Below the pieces are notes generated by a model. The model saw nothing but the letters and a program-made list of their open reading frames with translations, did not search any database and was not told the DNA's origin. Below are positions 37,531-49,300 of a stretch of DNA of 64,000 nt, one piece after another. Origin of the DNA: Rhytidiadelphus loreus (taxonomy: Eukaryota; Streptophyta; Bryopsida; Hypnales; Hylocomiaceae); the NCBI GenBank assembly GCA_947034895.1, contig OX344763.1, positions 1,676,501-1,740,500 on the forward strand, written 5' to 3'. Every line of letters begins with the position of its first letter. The stretch's first letter is position 1. A program made the translations under genes and the position numbers.

Positions 37531-40171
37531 GAAATTTATGACGTAACATTTGCCAATCCGAACTGAAAGTTTAACAGAAGATTGAGTGATCTCCAAATTG
37601 GTCCTTCTTGGGTTCTAGGATTGAGGGAAATCCATCAATCCAGTGTTTCTTTCTCTCAAAACTCAAGAGTACCATTGATACTGGTAAGGTAACTGCACCT
37701 AAAGTTGCACAAATAAGCAATTTAACATGGGTCGCATTATTATATTGGATTTTTTGGGGGGGTCCTATTGGTAGTGAAAAAGGGATTTTAGATCCTCTTA
37801 GAATGCATTTTTGGAACATCATATGAATAAACTATGAATTTTCAAAGTACTGAAAATAGGTGTTCTTACCCCCTAAATGTCTGGATTCATCTCCAAAATT
37901 GACGATTTGAGAAAAACCATTATAAACTATAATTTGGAAGAATATTTTGGAATTGGTATACAAATGAAAGCTGTAGATTTTGATTTTTAAATTCTATCTG
38001 TATGGTTAGATCTACTAATGCTATCACCAATCTTTTTCTATAAATTTTGAAAAGAAAATTTTAGAATTCCTTCTAAATTTAATTACAAGTAAATTATTAT
38101 CATTTTTTGAGTAAAACTTGTTGGAATGGATTTGAAATAAGGTTCTCTTCATATGGTGATTTAAAAAAAAAATTGTGACCTTTACATCTTTGACCTCATT
38201 TTTGCACATCTAGTTTTGAACTAAAGTCAATGCAAATTGACCACTTGACATACTTCCACATTTGTAATTTTAGAAATGTATATATTCTAGTAACACCCAA
38301 TCCAACCGATGGATAGGACAACAACTTGATAAAGTATCACCAAAAATTAGGATGACTTTCATCCAAGCAAGAATGAGATAGAAACAAGGATCTGAATCTG
38401 TTCATCGTCCAGAAAATGAACGTCAGAGCGCTCCAGAGTTAAAAGCAATCATGGAGTCTCATGAATAGTGGGAGTACATCTCATCAGGTAAAAATCTGTA
38501 GTGTGCGATTTTAGGCGTAGTTACCTTAGTCGTCGAATTCATGATTTTTGTGGCCGGCAAAAAAAATGACTTTGGACACGGATGCATTCTGAGTGACGGA
38601 GGGAGTAGCCACTTATTATAAGTTACGATTCCCTGCTGCCAGTTAGTTTTTTTGAAGAGTTTTCCGCATCATCACATTGCCACCTCGCCAGTTGAAGGTG
38701 GCGAGTCAAAATCCCGTCGGTTCCACCGTCAGGGTAAAATAATCCACAGCTTCCGCTATCTTCTTTTTATTCTCCATCATCCCATTTGCCAGGGTGATCA
38801 TTGTCCCGAGAGGAGGAGTCCCGGGTAAGGCGCAAGCTTCTAGTAACTTAATTCTTCCCCATCCAAAACAACTCATTTTTTTTGGCATCAGTCCGGCCTT
38901 CATTTGTAAATGCCGGTCCGTCCATTAATTAAAAACACTTTCAATTGCAGAAGAAAAAAAAATGTACTAGCCAGGGTCTTTAAATGGATGAACCAAAAGA
39001 TGTGCGACATGTCCTACATTTTTTTAATATTCTATTTACATTTATGTTTTTTGATGCTACGAAGCAGACTGACTGCTGTAAGTTCACAAGGGTGTGTCAT
39101 AACGTATTCATCTGTGGACAAGGGCAATGGAACAAAAACAATTTAAAAAAAGTCCCAATAAAAAAAAGCCCAATGAAAAAGCCCGATAAAAAATTAATAC
39201 AAAAAGCCAAATGCAAGTTAGACTTGCTGTGAGTGCGAGTCTCCAATTAAGGTTTAGGCTTCCTTTTTTCAGAATCAAGTGTGAGTTTGGGTCAGTCAGG
39301 GGACGGCTTGCTGCTCGGGGCGGGGCGCTCTTGCCGAGGCTCACGTCTTCTGCGCGCGAGCGGCTGAGAATTGATCTTTGCATGAAAATTCCAGTGGAGG
39401 AACTAATGGAGGCGACTGACCAGCGGGTCGCGCCTCGCGGTTCCCGACGCGCGCGCGCTTGTCGCAGAGATGGCAATCACATGCCATTGGCACACTTCCT
39501 TTTTGTGGGTTGGGGGGTGCGGTGGCAGTGGCAGTGGCAGGCGGGAGGGAGGTTTTTTCCTCCAGTGAACTGATCGACCTGATCGACCTGATCGGGGTGA
39601 GGAGGCTACAGGAAGTGGATTAGGGTTAGTTAAAATAATAATTAGTGGCACAATGCGCGAGAGGAACCAACTCTGGTTCCACGCTGATTTATCTGACTGA
39701 ACCGAACTGGGGCGGGGGAGGGGGGGGGGGGGTGCTTTGCATGCTTACCTCCACTTTCAGCACTGGAAAAAATATCATGGAAATCTTAGGGGCTTTGGGA
39801 AGTCAGACTCCTCATGCAATGATTTTTTTTTTTTTTTTTTTGATAATTTTTCTCGTAACTTAATAAAGGGAGAAAGCCTTGGTTGGAAGGTATTTCCATC
39901 CCCACTGGACTGAGAGTGTGGGGTTTGTTTTGCCGGGTTTGTTTTCCAGACACCATGAGGGACCCCTTCTTGACGGGGAGTCTTTGCCTCCCACTCTGTG
40001 AGAAGCCTCCCAACCTCTCTTTGTGACGTGTTGGAGGCCATTTGAGGTAGGAGCACCTAATGGTGTCACTTTCTAAGTAAGGCAATGATTTTACAACTTA
40101 AATGTAAGTACAACATAGATGGCTTATCATATTGGTCAACAAAAATAAGCTATCTATAGTCCACCTATATT
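37531..40171. other. Intergenic region with a solo Stowaway-like end and a GC-rich island
   Basis: GACGGAGGGAGTA at 38595–38607 looks like a single Stowaway terminus with no visible partner. Bases 39230–39600 are GC-rich with several CGCGCG words, as in a CpG-rich promoter or first exon, but no protein is recognisable. The repeated phrase GATCGACCT occurs near 39570. Homopolymer runs (G at 39720–39731, T at 39822–39841) may carry assembly error. Confidence 0.4.
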
Positions 40172-41245
40172 TTAACCCCTAAAATACCAAGGCATTTTCT
40201 GGCTCCGAAACCACTGAAAACTGCCATTTCTGTTGCGTTCATTGCAGAAATTTGAAAAATGGTTTTTTTGCAAAATGTAACTATAAGATCTTGAACTCAA
40301 CTTGTATGAGATCATGTGGTGAAATTTTCGTGAGGTTTCACTGTACGGATTAGAAGATATTTGCTTTGAAAATCAAAGTGTTTTTTTTCCCAATGTACCC
40401 CAGAATTTCAGATACCTTTGACCGCCTTTAGCTCAAATTTTTTGCACTACACACCATCCAGTTAAAAAAAATTCTCATGGGTAATGAAGTTAGGCATATA
40501 TATACCAAGTTTCATGGCAATCCAAGATAGAGAACACATCTCAAAAAATCTTGTAATGCCACAATGTCTCAAGAATTGGCATTACACTAGGCCATTTTCG
40601 AATCAATTCTCCCACCACATACTTAGAGATATTGAAAATCCGAATGGTGGATACAAAGATGTACTCAAACTTGACAAGTAGGGAAAAAAGTGAAAAAAGT
40701 GAAAATCTCATATTTCTATGAGCTTCTAAAGTCTGCAACGGCCTCCAAACAAGCTTACAGAGTGGGCAGTCCTTGTATAAAGGGACCCTAGATGTTACCA
40801 ATGAGTTCCTGACAAGTTTCCATGTTGTTCTATTGCCAAGAAGCTTTTTCCCACGATTTCTAACCAAATAGTTCTCTCCCCTTTGGTATTGGAGGCCCCG
40901 ACCATTGGTAAACCACCCAGCTACCGAAGGTCGCATGACGACCTGGGCTCCTTGTAGAACCCGTTGTCCTCCCTTCTGCGTTCTTCCTTGCCCACTTGCA
41001 TTGCTCCTAAATAGTCAACCACAAATTGCCTTGCCCCGGCTGCCCACCAAACTGCTTTTGTCAAAAAATTGCTTGTAACTTCTACAAAACAACTCCGATT
41101 TCTATGAAAATTATATGTACATGAAGCTTGTGAGAAATTGCACGTTCACAAAAAGTTTTAGAAAATCATGTTAAAAACGAGATTGAACAAGCTTACCCAA
41201 AATTCCAAGTGTCCCCCAAGGGGACTTTGGTACTTTAGGGGTTAA
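40172..41245. mobile_element. Non-autonomous TIR element, ~1.07 kb (TTAACCCCTAAA ends)
   Basis: The left end TTAACCCCTAAAATACCAAGG, inverted, matches the right end (CTTTGGTACTTTAGGGGTTAA) with few mismatches over about 20 bp. No clear target duplication is visible, and no transposase. Related TTAACCC-type ends bound the dispersed family A copies. Confidence 0.65.
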
Positions 41246-41334
41246 GTTATGAAATTACTGCGATTTGTAGAAATTGACGCCATTGGGTGCTCCTACCTTA
41301 CTCTTCACCGGTCAATATTGTTGCTTTTGTTGGA

Positions 41335-41438
41335 TTTAGTCTATTGTCTTGTTCCCTACCTAGCGACTTGGGGTTGGTGGGTTTGTATTTTGCCCTTGCA
41401 ATGAAATTTCATTTCATTTGTCAAAAAAGAAAAGAAAA
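41335..41438 (+). repeat. LINE-like 3′ tail fragment
   Basis: CTTGCAATGAAATTTCATTT followed by CATTTGTC and an A-rich tail matches, with one or two changes, the stretch near 58818–58857. A conserved phrase ending in an A-rich tract at two loci suggests the 3′ end of a non-LTR retroelement. Confidence 0.45.
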
Positions 41439-41638
41439 AGGTTATTTCCATTCATGAGGATGAAGATTATGGATGAAGTATCTTGCATTTAGGCTTAGGG
41501 ATAGGAAAACCACATATTAAGTTGTTTTCTCAATTTGATTTCTAAAATTTACAAATACAAGTAGATGCAAAGATGAATATGAAAGTTTTTTGGCTAAATT
41601 TTTTTCCCATGTATTTTCAAACTAGTTTTCATCATATT

Positions 41639-42293
41639 GTCTAAAATGCAGAGACTATGTTTTCACCAAAAACGCTCCAAATCTGCCCTTGCATTTACAA
41701 GCACCAGATTTTAGATGAAAAATATTTCTGGACACATGTAATTGTAGGATCTTGTAGTAAAATAGTTTGAAAAGATGTGGAAAAAATTTCAGAATTTTCC
41801 ACAATGTAGATTCGAAGATATTAACGTTTGAAGTGACAAAAATCCTTTTTTGGGCCCTATGAAAACACGGGCAACTGCACTTTACAAGGTCACATTTGTA
41901 TGAAAAAATGTCCAAAATGGTGGAACCCTTTGGATTCATCCTTCAAGTCAAGTTGGCTACATGCTTTAAAAAATTTAGATCATTTGGAATTGCACAACAT
42001 ATAGGAAAAAAGTAGTAAGTAGAAAGAAATACAAAGTGATTCAAAACACTAAATTGTTAAGAATTTAATTATAAAATTGAAAAATTCCAATCCCAACAGT
42101 AGTAATGTAGTAATAAACAATATACACCTAATGTTTTTTTGTTTTTTTCCAAAAATATTTAAAATTGAGTTAAATAAAGGACTTCTTAGTTTATTTTAGA
42201 GTAGAGATTCCATAACTATCCACAAACTAACCCAAACTGAAATTCCTTGTAACTTTCATCTCATTAATCAAAATTGAATGATTCAAAGCTTAC

Positions 42294-42371
<78 letters not shown>

Positions 42372-42650
42372 ATCAATTTCAATTTTTATTTTTTTTAAAG
42401 TGATTTTCAAAGAAGTTTTTTATCTGCCTGGGCTACCCGCCAAACACTTAAAATTACATATCATGCAATAACTTTTGAACCATGTAGTCAAAAGTTATGC
42501 AAATTGTTGTGCCTTAAAGCTACTCCTCGAGCACACATTTTTTGAAATTTTCAAAGAAAAAAATTAAAAATTCCGTCTATAGTGAACTGCCCAAAATTGC
42601 TATGTTGCTAGAAAACATTGTTTGGACGTTTAGAGGTTAAAGAATAAATG
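41639..42650 (-). repeat. Dispersed repeat family A, copy 2 (inverted)
   Basis: The reverse complement of this segment aligns with 32952–33890 over nearly its whole length, interrupted by the microsatellite at 42296–42371. It ends only about 150 bp from the left end of the large element. Confidence 0.7.
42296..42371 (+). repeat. Compound microsatellite (AT)n(AG)n
   Basis: About 50 bp of AT repeats pass directly into about 25 bp of AG repeats, inside dispersed repeat family A copy 2. Confidence 0.98.
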
Positions 42651-42787
42651 TAGATCAAGAATTTTGCCTTGCTTTGGGTACAAGTGTTTTGAAGCAGTTT
42701 GGGCCTCAAAACACCACAATCTTTTACGGATATATATATAATCAACACAATCTAAATTATTGACTTTGGTTATTATGAATATTCTTA

Positions 42788-42860
42788 TCTAATAAAGCAG
42801 GGTTGCTATTTTGTGAGCCTGTGAGCGTGAGCGTGTGAGCGTGTGAGCATGCGAGCATAC
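42788..42860 (+). repeat. Left target duplication and terminal inverted repeat of element copy 2
   Basis: The 10-bp target duplication is 42788–42797. The TIR starts at 42798 and runs into GTGAGCCTGTGAGCGTGAGC and further TGTGAGCG words to about 42850. Further in (about 42889–42906), TACCTATGACCGTGG is the inverse of the CCACGGTCATAGGT motif at the right end. Confidence 0.92.
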
Positions 42861-43356
42861 AATTTTTTCTGTTGGAAATTGATGAAGTACCTATGACCGT
42901 GGAAATTGGAATGAGGACTACACCTCACAATATATGATGGGAAAAAATAAATTGTGATTTAAATTTTCTGATTGTAGAGTAACTGAATCCATTATCAGTG
43001 AAATTCATTGCAAATTTTATTGACACTATGTTAGGGTATTTATAAAGAAAAAGATAATTAGTCTACAAATCACAATTGCACTGAAATCAGGCTATTTATT
43101 TTTGGGGTTGATGATGTGAATTTCATCCATAAAAATAAATTGTTCATGATGTTTTTTTACATACTGAAATATAGCTTGTAGAATGCAGTTTTTGATTCAA
43201 CAAAAGATTTGGATCAGGGTTTAGGGTATGAAGTTGTACCTCTAACTATTTGTTCTTGATCAGGATTATGTAGATAATTCTAATTGAAGTACACAAAACA
43301 ACGTACAATAAACAATAAAATAAAAATCAATGCCTGAAAACAAACAAAAAATAGAG

Positions 43357-46300
43357 TCATGTAGATGACGAAGACATAGAATGAGAGTTGTCACTACTCT
43401 CAGTGGATGAGATCTCCTGCTCTGATTCTAGAGCTGTCTCATCTATAAATTGCAGAATTGTAGGGTCTAAAGACTTAGACTTTCTCCGTCTACAAAAATC
43501 CTCTTGACAGGCCAATGTCCCAGCGACAGCCTCTGCATATGATGGCAACAAGAAGGGCTTCTCCGGGCTTGGAAAAAAAGATGGTAGAGTGAAAAATGGC
43601 CGGAGAGCCACCGAATTGTAAGTCATGCTGCAAATGAAAAAATGATAATTAGGAATGGCAAGAAGTTCACGTTCACAATGAAAGAAGCTTGGAAGAAAAA
43701 CTTGAAGTGAAAATAATGAATAGTAGACATCTATCTCTAGGAAATTTTGGAAAAAAGCAAGCATGGGTAGACTTACTTACTGAAACGAGATTTCTTCACG
43801 ATGTGGGGAACTTCAATTTCCTGACCTTCATCATCGTCAGAATCCTGTACAACGGCAACGACTATAGGTGGAACATCTTTCGGTGCGCGAATCATTGGGG
43901 CCAAAATTGCCTCAAAAATGGCTGTCTTCTTCAAGTGCAATGATGTGCCTGCTCGAAATCCTGCAAGCGTGGATGGAAGCCCCTAATCCACAAAACAAAA
44001 CAAATCCAATTACTACAAAACTCAATGAGAATTGAAGAAAAAATTTGGATCAACAAAAACAATAGAAGACATTGAATGCTCATGCACATACCGGTCGCAG
44101 CAGTGCAATCAATAACAACATCATTGGCAAACGTTGATGCTTCTATCAACATCTGCATGAATCGGGGATCCTTTTCTCTTGCACCCCTCCAAGGCTTGAA
44201 TTTGCTATCCATGGTCAATGTCTCTTTCTTCGTGAAATTCTGAATAACATCATCAACTGCCACATCTACTCCTAGCTCCCTCAACTTTGGGCATGGCTGG
44301 AATTGAAACTTGGAAGGACCAATACCATCCAAGTTCCTAACCAGCAATATGACACGGAAGAATTGAGTCTACAAGAGCGAAGAGATACACGGTGAATTAG
44401 TCCAAATTGAATGATCAAATATGAACTATTAGTTGCCATAACAAATCCATAGAAGTAGAAATGTAATCAATTAAGAGAATCAAAATAGAAGTAAACAAAA
44501 AATACACCACCTATAGTACATTATGTCATATTCAAGAATGATAGCATTTTTGTCAAGAGAAGACAAATCCATGAATAAAATAGGGAAAAGTGAAGGATGA
44601 TCATACCGTACATCCAGTAGAGATTGGTGAGGCCAAATGAAGCCAATTCGTTCCCCACCAATCCTTCATCTTCTTAAACGAATATGTTGCAGCGTACTTC
44701 AAAATCGTAGCCTTGACGACAGGACTCCGAGAATGAATAATGAGTAACGCACCGTCATCGTGCAAATGACCATCAGCAAACTCGAACACCGCCTCTAGCC
44801 CAGAAGGGTGGACCATGTTCCATTTCAGAACAGTATGTGCAGGTGCCGATAGACCTGGGACAGGCAAACCCTCGGGCATGTCCGCAATGACGAGGTCCAC
44901 TCGAGGTTTATCACTCCGAACACCACGGAAGAAACGCTCCTTCTCTCCTTTGTGCTGCAAAATGATTTAATCAATTAGCAAACAGACCAATAATGTTAAA
45001 GAGCAAAAACCAAAGTAAAAAATGGAAGAAAGTGAAAATGCGAACCTTGTCAACAAAACTGACAATGTCATGGTATACTTGGGGTAGAGGATCGGCCAAG
45101 ACATCAGTAAGAGAGTAATTTAGAACCAGCTCGGCAATCGATATCTCCGAATCCTGAAGGTACTTTACAGCGGATGGACCATGTTGCATCTCGTCATTGC
45201 TAAGTGAAGCATACTCAGAATCACGCTTAGTGCCACGTGAATTGGAGCGTTGATGTTGGGAGCCCTCGTCTTTTGTGGATGAACGTAAGACATCCTCTTC
45301 GGCATTCTTCCCTTTCCCCTTTCCCTTCTCCGCCGCTAGTACTTGCTCCGACTCAGTAAGCTTCTTTGTCTTCTTCGTGGCTCTCTCCTTTGCCTTGTCC
45401 ACCGCCTCGGAGTTCTTGAGTGCAATCTTCTTGTCGACGTCGTCTCTCCTCTTGATTGCCTTTGCCTTGGCATCGTCATCAAGGCCGGCAAACTCGTCAA
45501 CATCTTGAACCACAGCATCAGTATTGATCGACCGCTTCAAATGGTCCTCAGGCAACGGCGTGAATTCCGGCGGGCAATCCAAATACCACGCACCGGTTTT
45601 CAAATGCAAACTCGTCCACCATCTCAATTGCGACGCCGAGAACATGCAATGCTCTGATGAAACATCCAACCATGTTCCCAAAAACGCAGGTAGATCGCGC
45701 TTTGCAATTGCCCCCTTAGGCAACAGTTCATACTTGAAATACCTGTACAGACCAAACTCTTCAGAATACAGAAAATGATTAAACATCGACAGTAAACAAA
45801 CTTAATGAAGCATATCACAATGGCATTAAGATATCAAATTCTCACCGGTAGATCACCCGTTTGACAACTAGATCAGAGCCCTTGTGTTTCTTGAAGTCAT
45901 CTGACTTTCTGAAGACATCGTGTCCCCGAAATTGGGGCAAGAAAGCGTGGTCCCACACTCGTATTCTCCAGTCCTCAACATACTCTGGAAAAGTCTCGGG
46001 CTCTTGGGGAGAGTCCATAGCTAACTTCAACTGGTCTTTCTTCACAATGTTATCAAACATTTTAGCTCCCGTGTCTTGTATCTGCAAGGCCATTAAAAGT
46101 TGTCATGTATAGTAATAGATTACATCGCAATCCAAATTGCACTAACCATCCAATGTCACCGTGGACTAGATCGCAACCCGAAAACGAGATGACTAAAACA
46201 TGAATGAAATGAATTAAAAACACTTACCCCTGCATACCAGCACGCCTTCGATAGGAAAGACTTCAGTTCTATCTCTCCAGCTGGCTTCAGTGGGAACCTT

Positions 46301-49300
46301 CTTGCCTCCCTCGTTTGAACTGATGAGTTCCACCATGTAAGCCACTTAACCTTATGCTCCTTGCTCACATTGCATGTTGCAATCAACTGCAACTTCTCCA
46401 GAGTCATTTCGGGAGTGATGTTGGAGCTCCAATGACGCTCGATCTGAAAGCATAAATCACTTGAAGCTGAATAAACTAAATGAAACGAGAAGAAGACAAA
46501 AACGAGAGGTCTAAAGAAATGTCATCATACCTCCTGGAGCCACTCATTTCCCAGATTGGGATTGGCCACAGCAGTCAGCTTTCCCAACTTCTGCACTAAC
46601 CTTGCTGTCTTCTCCTTCGTACCTAACCTCATGGCAGCCAACACACCCGCCTCTGACTGCAGATCCTCAGGTGTCTCTTCCCTATACAACCTAACTGCTA
46701 TGTCGGCAGCCGCAGCTATCTCATACTGCAAAACAACATGGAAGTGAGCAAAACATTGGAAGGATTAATGCTTCTACACAACTCAAACATACAAAGAATA
46801 CGCACACGTTCTGTGAGAATCGTTACCCGATAGATGAATGAAGTGAACACCTCAACGGACATCGAGTACCAACTTTTTCGGAGATTCTGGTGGCACTGAG
46901 TCATCTCGGACTCACTCAAATGCTCTGAGAACTTCTCAAGTGGAAGCATGCCATATTTCTGAACACGATAAAGCGTATAAACAAGACTGGTCTTGATGAA
47001 CGAACTTTCCGTATGCCTGAAACAGAAAACAAAAACGTCAAAATCATCTTAAATGATTACATTGTAAACAAAAAATAAAAAAATGCCTGAATGGGAGCAC
47101 TTACTTATTGATGTCGTGCATAGCATGCATGACATCACCAATCCTGCCCTTTGTGTCAAGAATGATCGAGTCCACTGATATATGCCAATCCTTCTCATGG
47201 TCGTGGTGTTTGCTGATGTAAGAGGTCCACGCCAGAAGTCTATGGTTTCCATCACAAACGAAGAACTTAGACCCCTTGAAGTTCTGCAAACCTGGTGTGG
47301 CGTCCAGAATCGCATTGAAGATGTCATTCTCTTCATTCCACATTGGCCCCCAAGCCTCTCTTTCCGCAGCAGACACCATCTCAGTCTCCCCCTGCTCATT
47401 AGTGAGTGACACATAAAAAACATTTGATCCATCTCTATACCCATGAACGAACTCCTGCTCCAATTTCGTGAGATCACTCTGAAGTGTGGGTCTAACCATG
47501 GGCATCTGGACAAGGCGACATAACAGAATCCGCAGTCGAGATATGGAAGTAGGTTTCAGACGTAAGTCGGCGATGGAGGCCACAGAATTCACCTTCTGTG
47601 ACCTCCTGTAGGCATCCTCGGATTTGTATTCCTCGTGAGCCTCCCCCATGTCTTGGTCAATATTCACGATCACGAGGTCATTGACAGCAGGTGTGATACT
47701 CTCCATTGAAGAATCCAAAACTCGAACCGGTCCACCTACTTGCACCTGAAACATAACACACAACGGAAAAGATCATTACATAGACAAATGCATTGTTGGA
47801 GGATAACTTTCGCGGATTAGACCCTGGGTGTGTAGCCCTTCCCCTCGGCGCCGATGGCGTGGCCCTGGGGGTGCTCTCTGATCAGCATTCATAAAACGAA
47901 AAAAAAATCACAAAAAGAATGTCGGGGACAAGCCTCCTGGGATCAGGCCCTGGGTGTGCAGCCCTTCCCCTCGGCGCCGATGGCCAGGCCCTGGGGGTTG
48001 CTCTCTGATCAGTATTCATAAAACAAAAAACAAAATAACAGAGAAACGTACCTTGGCCCTTTCCTCTTTGGATCAGACCCACGGTGGGCAGCCTTTCCCC
48101 TCGGCGCCGATGGCGTGGCCTTGAGGGGTGCTCTCAGATCAACATTCATAAAACGAAAAAAAAATAACGAAGAGAGCGTCGGGGACAAGCCTCCGCGGAT
48201 CAGGCCCACGGTGGGCAGCCCTTCCCCTCGGCGCCGATGGCGTGGCCCTCAGGGGTGCTCTCAGATCAGCATTCATAAAAGGAAAAAAAAAACACGAAGA
48301 GAATGTCGGGGACAAGCCTCCGCGGATCAGGCCCACGGTGGGCAGCCCTTCCCCTCGGCGCCGATGGCGTGGCCCTCAGGGGTGCTCTCAGATCAGCATT
48401 CATAAAACGAAAAAAAAATCACGAAGAGAATGTCGGGGACAAGCCTCCGCGGATCAGGCCCACGGTGGGCAGCCCTTCCCCTCGGCGCCGATGGCATGGC
48501 CCTCAGGGGTGCTCTCTGATCAGTATTCATGAAACAAAAAACAAAATAACGGAGAAACGTACCTTGGCCCTCTCCTCTTCGGATCAGACCCAAGGTGGGT
48601 AGCCTTTCCCCTTGGCGCCGATGGCGTGGCCCTCGGGGGTGCTCTCAGATCAGCATGCATAAAACGAAAAAAAAATAACGAAGAGAGCGTCGGGGACAAG
48701 CCTCCGCGGATCAGGCCCACGGTGGGCAGCCCTTCCCCTCGGCGCCGATGGCGTGGCCCTCCGGGGTGCTCTCAGATTAGCATTCATAAAACGAAAAAAA
48801 AATCACAAAGAGAATGTCGGGGACAAGCCTCCGCGGATCAGGCCCTGGGTGGGCAGCCCTTCCCCTCGGCGCCGATGGCCAGGCCCTCGGGGGTGCTCTC
48901 TAATCAGTATTCATGAAACAAAAAACAAAATAACGGAGAAACGTACCTTGGCCCTTTCCTCTTTGGATCAGACCCACGGTGGACAGCCTTTCCCCTCGCC
49001 GCCGATGGCGTGGCCCTCAGGGGTGCTCTCAGATCAGCATGCATAAAACGAAAAAAAAATAACGAAGAGAGCGTCGGGGACAAGCCTCCTCGGATCAGGC
49101 CCACGGTGGGCAGCCCTTCCCCTCGGCGCCGATGGCGTGGCCCTCCGGGGTGCTCTCAGATTAGCATTCATAAAACGAAAAAAAAATCACAAAGAGAATG
49201 TCGGGGACAAGCCTCCGCGGATCAGGCCCTGGGTGGGCAGCCCTTCCCCTCGGCGCCGCTGGCCAGGCCCTCGGGGGTGCTCTCTAATCAGTATTCATGA

